Assembly: GCA_036365515.1 (NCBI GenBank)
Contig: CM070874.1
Span: 166,299,797 to 166,363,796, forward strand
Length of the DNA stretch: 64,000 nucleotides
Source of the DNA: Torymus aiolomorphi
Taxonomy: Eukaryota > Arthropoda > Insecta > Hymenoptera > Torymidae
Reading direction: 5' to 3'
Shown: positions 21,901-34,010 of the stretch, piece by piece
How the letters are laid out: each line of letters starts with the position of its first letter
Position numbering within the stretch: the first letter of the stretch is position 1
The notes under the pieces: model-generated
What the model saw: the letters and a program-made list of their open reading frames with translations, nothing else
What the model was told of the DNA's origin: nothing
Databases searched by the model: none
Translations under genes and position numbers: made by a program

Positions 21901-23102
21901 AGTACCTGCTGATCTTCCTAGACTTATTTACTAAGTGGATCGAATGCATGCCGCTTCGCAAGGCGAACGCACGTATGATCGAAAAGGAACTAGAACAGCG
22001 AATCTTCCTACGCTTTGGAATACCCGAGGCTTTTCACTCTGACAATGGAACGGAGTTCAAGAAAAAGGCTCTTGACTCCTTCCTGAACAAATATGGAGTT
22101 ACGTATACGACGATTCCGCCGTATCATGCGCAGACGAATCCGGTGCAGTGAGTGAATCGCACGGTGAAAACCATGATCACCGCGTTCCTCGAAGAAAACC
22201 ACAAGGATTGGGACTTGCACATCCCCGAACTGATGTTCGCGTACAACACGGCGACGCAGGAGTCGACGGGGTCGAGCCCAGCTTTTCTGAACATGGGCCG
22301 GCAACCGTCTCCGCCCGTTTTCTTGAAACGCCGCGAGGAGCGCGCAGCCGAGCTCACAGAAGCAGCCGAGCTCGAGCGCTGGCGCACGTGGTTACAGAAG
22401 TTGCGAGACGTGCAACACTTCGCCGCAAAGAACGCTTCAGCAGCGCAACAGCGACAGTCGCATTACTATAATGAGTCTCGCCGCGATGTTCGCTTCGAAC
22501 TGAAAGACAAAGTTTGGAAGCGAAATCGCATTCTCTCCTCCGCAGCACAAGGCGTAGCAGCGAAGCTAGCGCCGAAATATGCCGGCCCGTACGTAATTTC
22601 AGCCAAGCTAGGTTCGAATGTGTACGAGCTGCAAGACCTTGATGGAAAAGACTGCGGCAAGGTCCACGTAGAAGCCTCGGTCGAAGCCTCCCTCCTTGAA
22701 GCGCGAGAAGCCACACGTGTTGCCCGGCGATTGGAAGAGACAGCGTTTGACTGGCTAGATGACTTCGCCGGCCGGAACAGCGCATGCAAAAGGATCGCCG
22801 GCGACTACCCAAGGATGGTCACCGACGAGCGAGCTCGGCAGAGGGTGGGCAACGCGGAATTGGCTCGTAGGAGGGGGCAGAGACAGGCGGAGAGAGACGC
22901 CGCCGAAGCCCAAGAGCGACTGGAGGCGCTCCGAAAAGAGGCGTCCCGACAGGCCCGTGAGCTGCAGGGCGAGATTCACCGGGCCCAGCGCGAGGCAGGG
23001 GCCCCGACTCCATCGAGATGGTGCACCATCTGCGGGCTCCCCGGTGTCATGAGGGGACGCGACTGCCCCAACAAGGCGAGCCACCCCGGAAGAGGGAGGT
23101 AG
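18907..23102 (+). pseudogene. Gypsy pol: protease, RT, RNase H, integrase and C-terminal extension, with many stops
   Basis: Order as in Ty3/gypsy. The protease has the DSGA active site near 19125-19135. RT motifs are FCIDYRKLN near 19640 (just after a stop) and YLDD at 19904-19915. RNase H has TDAS near 20350 and an ITDHSSLKWL motif near 20540. The integrase HHCC region is near 20935-21090 (CLIFQQC). The DDE core has GDIVGP near 21860 and HSDNGTEF near 22040. The expected catalytic Glu position is CAG (Gln) at 22146-22148, followed at once by TGA (22149-22151). A 709-bp element interrupts the integrase. The last ~150 codons are a charged coiled coil (ARRRGQRQAERDAAEAQERL) ending in CTICG...CPNKASH, a zinc-binding-like cluster. 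Stops at several places make it inactive. Confidence 0.85.
21097..21805. mobile_element. 709-bp inverted-repeat element inside the gypsy integrase
   Basis: Ends GCACACTGGGGCC ... GGCCCCAGTGTGC. A second inverted block, GGTTCAAAACCACCTAGA, lies just inside each end. GGC flanks both ends (21094-21096, 21806-21808), a likely 3-bp target duplication. The integrase reading resumes directly after it, which confirms an insertion. The interior is non-coding with repeated CTTATAGGTTTA-like words. Confidence 0.85.
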
Positions 23103-23367
23103 CGGAAGCGCGATACGCGGACGACAGCGACTACGCAAGACGCTGCGTGCCCGCGAGCCGCTACGCCGCGCCGACGACCGCCCTGCGAGACGCATTCGAG
23201 TCGGACCTCGCCGGGCCGAATTGTTACTTCTAGCAAATAAATAAAATGTAAAAGGATACCCGAGTTGCTTAAGTTTTTCCTCTTTGCAATCCCGAAGCCT
23301 ATTGCATGGCTCGTCGAAGCACTAGTCCCTATTGCATGTTGCATGGCCAGCGTCTGGGGGAGGGGCG

Positions 23368-24039
23368 TATGACGGAAAATTATTTCTCCGTCATTTTCCT
23401 CTCTCCCCGCATTTATAATGTATTAACCTTCTTAGTTGTTACAGGTGCAGACGACGCAGAAGGACGCTCGGCCGAGATAGAGACGGAGAGAGAGAGAGGG
23501 AGAAAGCGCGAGGAGCGCGCGGGAGCCCCGTGGACTCGATACAGAGTCAGTCTCGTTTGGGATAGCGCCCGCGCTTCTTGCCAGTTTCGGAAGTATCCGT
23601 AGACCGTGCCCCAGTGAGAGTGTGTGCGTGAGTGTGGGAGTGCACCCTGCTACCGCACGTGGCCCACCCCGAGGCCAGCGACAGCGAGCGACGCACCAGG
23701 TGCTGGTGCGGAGGATCCGTCGGCGACAGCGATTACCGCAACATTTATAAGTGCCGACTTGACCTTTATCTCTCTCTCTAACTCGCGGCGACTTGGGCCT
23801 CCTTCTGCGCCCACAGACTGCGCATCGCAAGGTGTCCTTCTTTCCCCATTTAATTTAATAAACGCAAGGCTCTATTTCTTTACGCGCTAAAGTTTTTATT
23901 TCACTACCTCGTTCTCCCGTCCTTTCATTTAGATTCGCATGCGGCGTGCATTGCACGAGGCGCGCTGGCCTCGCCGCCGCATGCAACACTTGTAACCGGA
24001 TAAATCACCGAGCAGCCAAGGAATTAATTATCCGTTACA
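23368..24039 (+). repeat. Gypsy 3' LTR
   Basis: Second LTR, near-identical to 13956-14644 with small substitutions and shorter GA/CT runs; the divergence implies the insertion is not very recent. Confidence 0.92.
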
Positions 24040-24844
24040 TTACACTGAAAAAAAAATTTCGTAAATTAAACTAAATAAATTTATTTGAATTCCATTCAGT
24101 CAATTTAAATAAATATGTTCTTGAAATAAATACTCAATATTCAAGTTTAATAAATATTTATTAGAAAATCTCGATCATTTACTAAAAATAAAATTTATTA
24201 AAAATAACTAAAGCTTTAATAACATTAAATTCATCAGCTGCTAAAATTACATAAACGAGTATTTTAAATATAATAAACCAATTTATTTAAAAGAAATAAA
24301 TACATTCTAATAAATAATTACTTAAAATTCATAACTAATTTATTATAACATACCGAATACGTATTTCTAAATGATTGATCATTTACTTGTATACGGATGA
24401 TTAAAATTGATAAATATTTATTAAATTTTACAGAATATTTAATTAATAAAGCAGAAAATTTATTACGTTCAAATAAACAATTTGTGAAAACAATATTTTT
24501 ATTAACTATACCTGATAAAATTAATTTCTAAATATAATTAAATATTTATTTCATTGAATAAAAAAATTTTTTTTAATTTCATAAATGCACTGACATAATA
24601 AATATTTATTAAAAATAATCGTAAACAGCTCACTTTTTAAATAACTATTCATTTAATAATAATAATTATGATTTCACTAGTAATAAATATTTTTGCACAT
24701 TCGTGCTAATACCAATTTACATTGATAAAATATTTTCTTACTATTAATACGTGTATTTTTAGAAACATATAATTATATATTAGTAATCAGAAATATAATT
24801 TTGTTGAATCAAAAAAGTCTGGATTTAAAATTAAATTAATTATG

Positions 24845-24871
24845 TGCGCGAGTGCGTGTGCGTGCGTGCGT

Positions 24872-24913
<42 letters not shown>
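24845..24913. repeat. (GT)n microsatellite
   Basis: GCGT-rich start then a pure GT run of about 24 units. Confidence 0.9.
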
Positions 24914-24915
<2 letters not shown>

Positions 24916-25979
24916 TGTTAATTTAAATATATATTTAAATAGTACTATTTCAAGACATACTTTTTTTTATTTTACTACATTTTAGTCAAATTTCTGAAAT
25001 ATTTTCTCAATATAATTATTTCTAAAGATCTATTAAGTAAATATTTTCTCAACTGAAACAATTAGTGAGTAATCTGTGTACTTATTTGTAATAAATGCTT
25101 TATTATTATAAAAAATGTTATCCAATGTCTGATAAAAGTTATTTCTAAACATAAGTAAATATTTATTTCATTAAATAAACAAATTATTTTAAATTACATA
25201 AATGCACTGAAATAATATATATTTATTAAACATAATCGTAAACAGCTCACTTTTTAAATAATTATTCATTTAATAATAATAATTATGATTTCAATAGTAA
25301 TAAATAAATTTGCACATACATGCAAAGGCAACTAAATTATTATAATATTAATAAAGCATTTATTGCAAATAAGTACACAGATTACCGAGTAATTGTTTCA
25401 GTTGAGAAATATTTTCTTCATAGAACTTCCAGAATAATTATACTGAAAAAATATTTCATAAATTCAACTAAAATTTATTAAATTTTAATACAGTATTTAT
25501 TCAAATACTAATTTTTAAATATTTATTCGAATTGGAAAAATCTTTGTAGTTAGTAATTACACATTTATATTGATGTAATAACACGGCGTGTGTTATCGTA
25601 TGAATTTATCCCTCGAAAATCGACAAAAATTACATTGTGAGAAAACTAACTTTGGTAACTATAATATTGACAAATCATTTTTTATGTTTCTTCAAGTGTA
25701 AATTCTAAAATTATGTTATTATATTTTTATTAAAGTGCTGCCTCGGGAAGATCGACAGATTCCCACATCAATATAATTACATATTTATCTATACAAAATA
25801 TATATTTGTTAAGTACACAAACTGTATCAATAATAAATGCGTATTCATTTCTAAAAATCTGTGTATTGAAACTAATACAATATTTTATAAATGTAGATTA
25901 ATATATACTCAAGTCAAGTAATTAAAATTTAGATAAATAAATAATTGTCCGCTTTTACATAATCAATTTTATGTATTAA

Positions 25980-26510
25980 GGACGTTCTCCGAGAAAACGA
26001 TTTTCTTGTGATTTTCCTGAAACTTGCAGAAAATGTTTGATTTTTACTCGTTAGTACATGCTTCAAAGCCCCACGTCCAAAGCGGTATTCAAAATAAAAA
26101 TATTTGATTTCAAAGTTTCAGCGTTAACATGGGATCCCTATCTAAGCTCGTTGGAAAAATACATTTTAATTTACTATAAAAGAAGTTTTCTTTGTGATTT
26201 TTTTTCAACCATGGGATATAAAACTAGAAATCGAGAGGAATAATATGGTATAATTTTCAATATGGCAAGCGGTATTAATTTCGGAGACATAGCGACATAA
26301 AGGAAAACGACCATGTTATTTGTATATCTATATATAGTCACACCGTGTAAGTGGTATTTATTTCAAATATCGTATTGACATCTTTTTTCTTACGTCGTCA
26401 TTTTTTATTAATTTAGGGTAGCGTATAGAGACTCATGAAGGGTTTCTCATAAGTAATATTTTTAGATAACAATTTTTGCGATATTGATGAAGTTGAGCCG
26501 GAGAACGTCC
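25980..26510. mobile_element. 531-bp element flanked by TTAA
   Basis: Terminal inverted repeats GGACGTTCTCCG ... CGGAGAACGTCC, with TTAA on both sides (25976-25979 and 26511-26514). A TTAA target is used by the piggyBac and Kolobok superfamilies. No transposase inside, so non-autonomous. Confidence 0.75.
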
Positions 26511-27046
26511 TTAAACAAATATTTATTATTTATTTGGTACAGAGAAATATATAATTACTGACTACATAGATTTTGTTAATTTCAATAAATATTTAAGTAA
26601 TAGTACTTGAATAAATACTGTGTTTAATTTTAATAAATTTCAGTCAAACATATGAAATATTTATTAAAAAAATAGATTTCTACCTTATCAACACTATGTT
26701 TTTTACTTCATTACTTGGTTTTTCATTAGACTTATGTATTGAAAAATCATTCAATTTATAGAAAAAAAGAACATCTTTGACATCTATAAATTATAATAAT
26801 AAAAGTACTATACAAACAAATTTCTAACCCTTGTTTGTGTAAAGATCTGAAATCGGTTTTCCATAAAGTATTAAGATTAGTTGTATTCAATAAATATTGA
26901 TTACGTTTTTATTTTAATAACTATTGTTTAGATAATAATAACAATCATACTTTTGCTTCTAAATTCTTCCTAAAACCAATAAAGTATATTATTCGCATAT
27001 TAATGAATGCACGTTATATACGAACATCGACTGCGCCTTTACAAGC

Positions 27047-27114
27047 GTGCGATAGCATAATAGATAGCGTGTCTGCGTACTAACTCGAGCGACCCGGGTT
27101 CGAATCCCCGTTGG
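27047..27114 (+). other. tRNA-like sequence (possible tRNA pseudogene or tRNA-derived SINE head)
   Basis: An A-box-like TAGCATAATAGATAGCG and a B-box/T-arm CCCGGGTTCGAATCCCCG are spaced as in a tRNA. The acceptor and anticodon stems do not pair well, so I do not call a functional tRNA. Confidence 0.4.
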
Positions 27115-27520
27115 ATTTTTCTCTGAGATTTTTTTCAAATATTGTTAATTAATGGGTACTATACTTAATGCGTTTCTCAGAGAAAACTGTACAAAATCAA
27201 CATATATTTGTTTTCATCACTTCTGTAAAAGAAAAATACTTTAGTGTATTGTGTGTCGATAAGGTAGGTAGCGAAAATTTCAAACTGGAATAGAAAAATA
27301 AGTAATAAATATATGTATTTAATAAATTATGTGTCTGTTTCAGATCAAATAAAAATAATCAGTTACAATACTGTAATTGATATGGAGAGACCAACTAAAT
27401 AAGTGAAATAGAATTCAGTAAATATTTTTAATTTTACTTTTTTATTATTTTATTAATTGTAAGAAATATTTATTTAAAATAAGTAAATTTTTGTTTCGTT
27501 TTAAACTCATGAATAGTATA

Positions 27521-28183
27521 ATTGAAGGGCCGGATGCAATAAGGGGGTTAGCGCTCGAAAACCCGTAAAAGTATTGTCCAAGTGACTAAATTTTCAATGT
27601 AGCCAAATTAATTGTTAAAAAATATCACCTTGTAGGGAATGAAAAGAAGTATTTTTATCTAGAAGGAATTTTTTTTATTCGACTTTCTTTTTAATATAAA
27701 AATTAAAAACTGAAAATTTTATTCATCTATTTTTAATAGCTTTCAAAAACATTAATCGTCCAAACTTGGTCAAATATCATCGAAATATTTTGAAATTTGA
27801 CAGGGACGTACAGAATACTCCAGCGTTGCCTATGGGATTGATAAAAGGATGTAAATCGATAATTGTTAATAATTATTTAATTGCAAATATATTGCGATCG
27901 GTAATTACGTTTTCTTATCTTTAACGGAAAAAAGTATCGAGGGAAGTTGAAGCTAGGAAAAACTTCCAGCGAGACATTTGTTCCTTAATAGTCTAATAAG
28001 TTTCTGACAAAGTTTCAAATTGATTTAATAATAAATGACTTAAATAGAGCGTTATTAATAAAGACGCGCGCTAGCAACATCGGCGGCGTGGCGCGGCGTG
28101 AGCTCAGACTGCGTCGCACACGTTTTCGGAGTGGCGTATCACGTTTATAAAAATTAAAGAATTATTACATTATTGTGTGTGCG

Positions 28184-28244
<61 letters not shown>

Positions 28245-29131
28245 CCTTATGATATAGTATTAACCCTGGTAGAAAATTAATCATAAGTTGGCCAGAATAT
28301 GGCTAAGCCATATTCTGGTTAAGCATATTCTGGCCAATTTATGGTTTATTTTCTACCAGGGAATGAACATATTAAATTTTAAAGTACAAATTTATTTATT
28401 AACATATTAACAAAATATAATTATATGTACAGTGCGTTGACTTATAAACTGTGTTTTTACGTTATATAAAACATAATATCGTTACATAATAATTCGTTAA
28501 TTTTTATAAACGTGATACATCAGTGCAAAAACATGTAAACACAAGCTTAGCTCACGCCGCGCCGCGCCGCCGATGTTGCTAGCGCGCGTCTTTATTAATA
28601 ACGTTCTATTTAAGTCATTTATTATTAAATCAATTTGAAACTTTGTCAGAAACTTATTAGACTATTAAGGAACAAATGTCTCGCTGGAAGTTTTTCCTAG
28701 CTTCAACTTCTCTCGATACTTTTTCCGTTAAAGTTAAGAAAACGTAATTACCGATCGCAATATATTTGCAATTAAATAATTATTAACAATTATCGATTTA
28801 CATCCTTTTATCAATCCCATAGGCAACGCTGGAGTATTCTGTACGTCCCTGTCAAATTTCAAAATATTTCGATGATATTTGACCAAGTTTGGACGATTAA
28901 TGTTTTTGAAAGCTATTAAAAATAGATGAACAAAATTTTCAGTTTTTAATTTTTATATTAAAAAGAAAGTCGAATAAAAAAAATTCCTTCTAGATAAAAA
29001 TACTTCTTTTCATTCCCTACAAGGCGATATTTTTTAACAATTAATTTGGCTACACTGAAAATTTAGTCACTTGGACAATACTTTTACGGGTTTTCGAGCG
29101 CTAACCCCCTTATTGCATCCGGCCCTTCAAT
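27521..29131. mobile_element. 1.6-kb foldback element with ~585-bp inverted arms and TA target duplication
   Basis: The left arm 27521 to about 28107 is the near-perfect reverse complement of about 28547-29131. Ends are ATTGAAGGGCC...GGCCCTTCAAT, with TA on both sides (27519-27520 and 29132-29133). The centre has a (GT)n run (28174-28241) and a 98-bp palindromic insertion. No ORF. A TA duplication suggests Tc1/mariner-type mobilisation. Confidence 0.85.
28264..28361. mobile_element. 98-bp palindromic CCCTGGTAGAAAA element
   Basis: Starts CCCTGGTAGAAAAT and ends ATTTTCTACCAGGG; almost the whole element is a hairpin. AA flanks both sides (28262-28263 and 28362-28363). The termini match the CCC...GGG group at 34011, 59186 and 59817. 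Confidence 0.7.
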
Positions 29132-29875
29132 TATTAATATTTAAAAAAAGATTTCGATCTCTTCCGCATTTCTTAAATTTCATAAAATATATTTTGTATG
29201 CAATTAAATAATTAGTTGATTTAAAGTCACATCTATTTTAAATGAATAAATATATAATAATTTTAATTAATACGATTTTGCAATTAATAAGTAGATTCAT
29301 GATGTAATAAATATTTATTGATTGTGATAACTTTGTTTAAGTTATTAACAAAAATTTGTTTACTACAACATATAAGGTATTTGTTAGTACTAACAAATAT
29401 TTATTAAAGTTAATTAATGGGGAATTAGACTTTAATAATTCATTTGTTGAATTCAAATAAGATTTCTTCAATACTAATAAATAAAAATTAATTTTGCTGG
29501 TTGTTTTACATGAAAATAATAAAATATTTATTGTAAGTTAATTGATAGTTTCTTAAATCTAATAATTGTAAATGTAAAACAAATAAATAATTTTTTTAAT
29601 TAAGGTTATATTATTTTAATACTAATAAATAGATAGTAAATTTAATACTTGCATATATTAAAAGTCACAAAATATATTATACATAAAAGTAAATATTTTC
29701 TGAGTTGAAATAATTAAGAGTTTTAAATTAACTAAATAATTTCTCAAATCAAAATAATATTTTCCTTATATTAATAAATAAATATTTATTATAATGAGTG
29801 CGTACATTTAAATTAACAAAATATTTAATTTAACAAAATATTTAATTAGTACAAATAAATCTTTACTTAAGTCAA

Positions 29876-30003
29876 TTTTTTTTTTTTTTGTTTTTTCCGA
29901 GGTACTAGGTGAATCTTCCGGGGCGCCCGTCCTTGCTTTGGAGGTGGAGTAAGAAGGGAGGCCCACTAAGACCATCACGGAGTAACGGACTTCGTGGTGT
30001 GAG
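29876..30003 (-). mobile_element. 3' end (UTR and polyA) of an R1-like non-LTR element
   Basis: Read on the minus strand, a GC-richer UTR (CCTCACACCACGAAGTCCG ... GGCGCCCCGG) ends in an A-rich tail (T run at 29876-29889 plus TTTTTT). It has the composition of the coding part at 62383-64000. The two are separated by the RAG1/Transib-like element and its nested insertions. Confidence 0.6.
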
Positions 30004-30147
30004 GGATTTCAAAAAATCGTTTTTTTTGTGACAAAATCAATTATGTCCAGATCGGGTAAAGATATCTTCAACTTTCTTTTTTTTTTAAATAAAGGTGACG
30101 ATATGTAGAATATGGAAAAACCATTCCCGATATGGAATTTTTATATC

Positions 30148-30537
30148 CTAACCTCAAAAAACTTGCCTATACATGCATACTTTCGAAAAAAAAACAGAAA
30201 ACTCGAGCCAAAAAAAAAAAATTTTTTTTAGTGACAGGACACTTTTCTGATGGATTTTGATCTGCTGAACACGATTATCCTGGTCCTATTAACCAAAAAT
30301 CAAAACATTTTAGGAAAAAAGCGATATTTTTCGATATTTGGCGATATTTGTGGATATCTGTCGCTTTTTTCTAAAATGTTTTGATTTTTGGTTGATGGGA
30401 CCAGGATAATCGTGTTCAATACATCGGAAAAGTGTCTTGTCACTATAAAAAAAATTATTTTTTTTGGCTCGAATTTTCTGTTATTTGTTTCAAATTACGC
30501 ATGTTTAAGCAAGTTTTTTTGAGGTTAGGATATATAT
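30148..30537. repeat. ~390-bp imperfect palindrome within the left TIR
   Basis: The arms contain TATCCTAACCTC...ACTTGCC and its reverse near 30500-30535, GTGACAGGACACTTTTC and its reverse near 30430-30446, and ATCAAAACATTTTAG near 30299. The centre is near 30340. The right TIR at 62.2 kb lacks the second arm, so this is an inverted duplication specific to the left end. Confidence 0.8.
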
Positions 30538-30543
30538 ACATTT

Positions 30544-30889
<346 letters not shown>

Positions 30890-31001
30890 GCGCGCACACG
30901 CGCGCGCGCGCGCGCGCGCAAGGACACACCCTTTGTTTTCTGGATATGTCCATTATTGTAGTACATATAAATTATTCGATAACATACGATCCTTTCTCTT
31001 A

Positions 31002-31850
31002 CAAGGAAAGTACCCCAACCCGAACTCACCGATTTTGATCATTTTTGGATATTTTGTAGTGCATTGAAAAATAAGAGATACGTGTTTTTTTTTTCGGCGG
31101 AAAAACATATCTAAAGGGTGAAAACCACCCTCAAAGTTCACCCCCAAAAACAGTTTTTTTTAAATATCTTTTTTTGTAATCAATATTTTTTAATAAAACC
31201 AAGTGGGTAGTAATCCTTATAAAAAGTGTAACAAATTCTGATAGATTGGACTTTTGGTGGTTGCAACCCCTATTTTTAATAGGCGAAAAATTGAAAAATT
31301 GACGTCAATTTCTGCAGTAAAAATTTGAAAAATACTTTAATCATGACCAAATATTTATGTTTATAAAGAAAATAAAAAGTAAAGTTAACGTTTTTTTGCA
31401 TTTTTAATAAAAATATTTTTAGAGGGTAAAACCACCCTATTAATGAAAATTAGTATTTTTGATAATACGATAGTTTAAAATCGAATTTTTAAACTTTTAC
31501 TGCTTTGTAGACGTCGTTATAGTAAAAATATTCTAAAAACACACTTAAGGGGTGAAAACCGCCCTCAAAGTTCACCCCCAAAAACAGTTTTTTTAAATAT
31601 CTTTTTCTGTAATCAATATTTTTTAATAAAACCAAGTGGGTAATAATCCTTATAAAAAGTGTAACGAATTCTGGTTGTTTTGATCTTTGGGGGTTGCAAC
31701 CCCTATTTTTAATAGGCGAAAAAGTTAAAAATTGACATCAATTTTCGCAGTGAAAGAATAGTTCGGTTTTGAACAGATATTTATGTTTAGAAAGAAAATA
31801 GAGTTAACCAGTTTCTTTGTTTTTAATTAAATTATAGGAATTGCAAATCC
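31002..31850. repeat. Left arm of the 5.6-kb element: two tandem ~434-bp units
   Basis: GGGTGAAAACC begins units at about 31118 and 31551. Each unit then has GTTCACCCCCAAAAACAG, ACCAAGTGGGTA and GTTGCAACCCC in order. It is inverted relative to the right arm. Confidence 0.85.
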
Positions 31851-32099
31851 TGTTTCTAATAAAAATAAACTGGAAAAATTTATACGAATTTCTATTAAAA
31901 CTCTTTATGAAAAAAAATCTTACTTTTATACATAATTGATAAAAAAAAAAAAAAAACTATATTTAATCTACTTCAAATATCATTTTATTTTTTGTTCATT
32001 TACCTTCATAACAATTTTTTGATAGAATGCGACACACTTATTAATATAAACTTTTATGGAATTTAATACAATTTAGAAGAAATGTTTTTTTAATTTTTT

Positions 32100-33480
32100 T
32101 TATTTTTTAAAGTCTGAACAGTAGTGATAATCATCAAAAAAATGCTTAAAACATAGGGACTTTTTACACCAGCCACAACGTATAATTGCAACATTTTGAC
32201 AGCCTTCAATTTCGTTTTTTGAACTACAAGAATCTCCAAAACTAAAATTAACCGGTTTATCAAATTTTTCCGGTTTTTCTTCAAGATATCCACTTTTAAA
32301 CCAAGAATATTTAAAAAGATTTAAATATCTTGGTGACGAAAATTGGTTATGAACCAATGACTGAAGCTTAATAATATTGTTTCTTGAATGTAATTTCATA
32401 TCATAATCCATTAAAATAACGTTACCTGAAAAACGTCGAACAAAGTTTTTCCACACTCGAAATCCGTATACATCTAATGGTTGGATTTTTCCTGTTGTTC
32501 CTGTTGGAATTTTCATAACATTAACCATCTTATTTTCTGGTATGGTCTCTTCAATTACTTGATCACAGTGACCATTCCAAGAATCTAGCAGCAATATACT
32601 GGTAGGACCAACATTTGGATGAAAAATTGTCTTCAACCAAATTTTAAAAAGATCTAGAATAAAAGAATTTACTCAATATTTTTTTATCAGCTTTCAATTA
32701 TCTTTAAATTATATTTAATTATTACTTACTTGAAGTTAGTTTCCCAGATTTGGAGGCTTCTACGTATAAATTTTGAGGTTTGAACAATTGAGATTCTACA
32801 ATTGGTCCAAACTGGCCAGATTTTTCCTTTAAAACTAAAAACAGAGGTGACAAAAGTTTTCCTTCACCTGATATCAGTGGTTGTATCGTGTAGCTGTGTG
32901 TCGTCGATGACACAGATTGTACTAGACATTGAATCTGACTTTCGCCTTCCACCGCAAGCGTCCTCCCGGAGTGCATTTCTAACTGGAATCCACTTTGATC
33001 TGTATTATATGTATTGTGAATTCCAATTTCTTGAATAGCTTTCTTGACATTAGTAATAAATGTAAGAGCTTGTGCTTCTAGTTTGGCACTACTTTCCAAA
33101 GTTTTTTTGGTAACATATTTATTGATTTTTCTAGATACAATTCTGTGAGTGATTTTAAATTTTGATAACCAGTGTTTTGAAGCTTTAAATCTAAAATCAT
33201 TAAATTCTAGAACCTTCTTTGCATGTAATGCTCAGCGACGCAAATCTTCATCATGCATGATAAGGCCAGCGTCAACAGCAGATTTAAAATTTTGTAATAC
33301 ATAATCACAAATTCGAGAAATTTTTTCTCTGTATGTACCACCTTAGTTGACTATGTGAGCCCAACGCCGAAGCTGACTGATAGAAGATACCTTTTTGTAT
33401 TTACTTTTCACATTTTCAAGACTCAAATTTTTTTTTCCCACTTCTCCAGTAACTCACTGCTCTTTCTTTATAATCAAAAG
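32100..33480 (-). pseudogene. pogo/Tc1-like DDE transposase with a 76-bp intron (copy 2)
   Basis: Relative of the transposase at 8562-10144. The helix-turn-helix region (about 33480-33355) has a frameshift and a TAA. A TGA at 33232-33234 replaces a Trp that copy 1 keeps. The catalytic part is 32722-33099 (YNTDQSGF) joined to 32100-32653 (LLLDSW, QPLDVYGFRVWK) across an intron at 32654-32729. Its donor is GTAAGT and its acceptor TTCTAG. The splice restores a split codon and a residue count equal to copy 1, which lacks the intron. The C-terminal zinc cluster (CGWC...C...HYC) is conserved. The intron and catalytic domain are in good order, but the N-terminus is dead. Confidence 0.82.
32654..32729 (-). 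other. 76-bp spliceosomal intron in the copy-2 transposase
   Basis: GTAAGT donor, CTTTTATTCTAG acceptor, phase 1. The two flanking frames join without loss relative to the intronless copy at 8562-9638. Confidence 0.8.
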
Positions 33481-34010
33481 ATAAATCTTCTTTATCTTCT
33501 TTACACTGATTTGTTGGAAATTCTACAGGAGGAGGAAAATGTATTCCTCCTGGAAATCTAACGATTCTTCTGAAATTATTTCTATGTCGTGAAATTCGTT
33601 CATCGAGTCTAATAATATATTTTTTATGTTTTCCGCTGATTTTCTTGATAAGTAGTTGGGCTATTAATCGGTAATTCCAATGTTCGAAAGTATGCCAGAA
33701 ATAAATTGATTACGTTTAAAGGATTGACTCTCATCGTGAATACTAAAAAAATATTTAACATTACATAATAAAAACGTATACATTATATATAAATAAAGAA
33801 TTTCTAATCCTAAAAGTATATATGCACCTATACTGCCGTGTTGATCATAATATCAAGTAATTTAAAAAACAACCATTTAAAAAACTTAACTCGTCAATGC
33901 AAAATAAATTTACACGTTTATTTGGCGGATATATAAAGAATAAAATTAAAATTAAAAAATTCACAATTATTTTGTAAATACATGGTTTAAAAAAAATGAT
34001 TCTCTCATTT

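Larger units (their letters stand above)
13952..24043 (+). mobile_element. Full-length Ty3/gypsy-type LTR retrotransposon with 4-bp TSD (TTAC)
   Basis: LTRs at 13956-14644 and 23368-24039 (689 and 672 bp) start TATGACGG and end CCGTTACA. TTAC flanks both sides (13952-13955 and 24040-24043). A primer-binding site starts three bases after the 5' LTR (TGGCGCC at about 14648). A purine-rich tract (TGGGGGAGGGG, about 23355-23365) precedes the 3' LTR. The interior has a 2-kb AT-rich leader, gag, zinc knuckle, protease, RT, RNase H and integrase in gypsy order, with many stops. Confidence 0.9.
24044..29875. other. AT-rich region built from AATAAATATTTATT-like words
   Basis: No gene supported. The palindromic word AATAAATATTTATT and near variants recur throughout. 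There is a ~190-bp direct duplication (about 24515-24710 and 25115-25320), a ~70-bp inverted pair (about 25035-25105 and 25347-25415) and GT runs. Two inverted-repeat elements inside are listed separately. Small ORFs are AT-composition artefacts. Confidence 0.6.
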
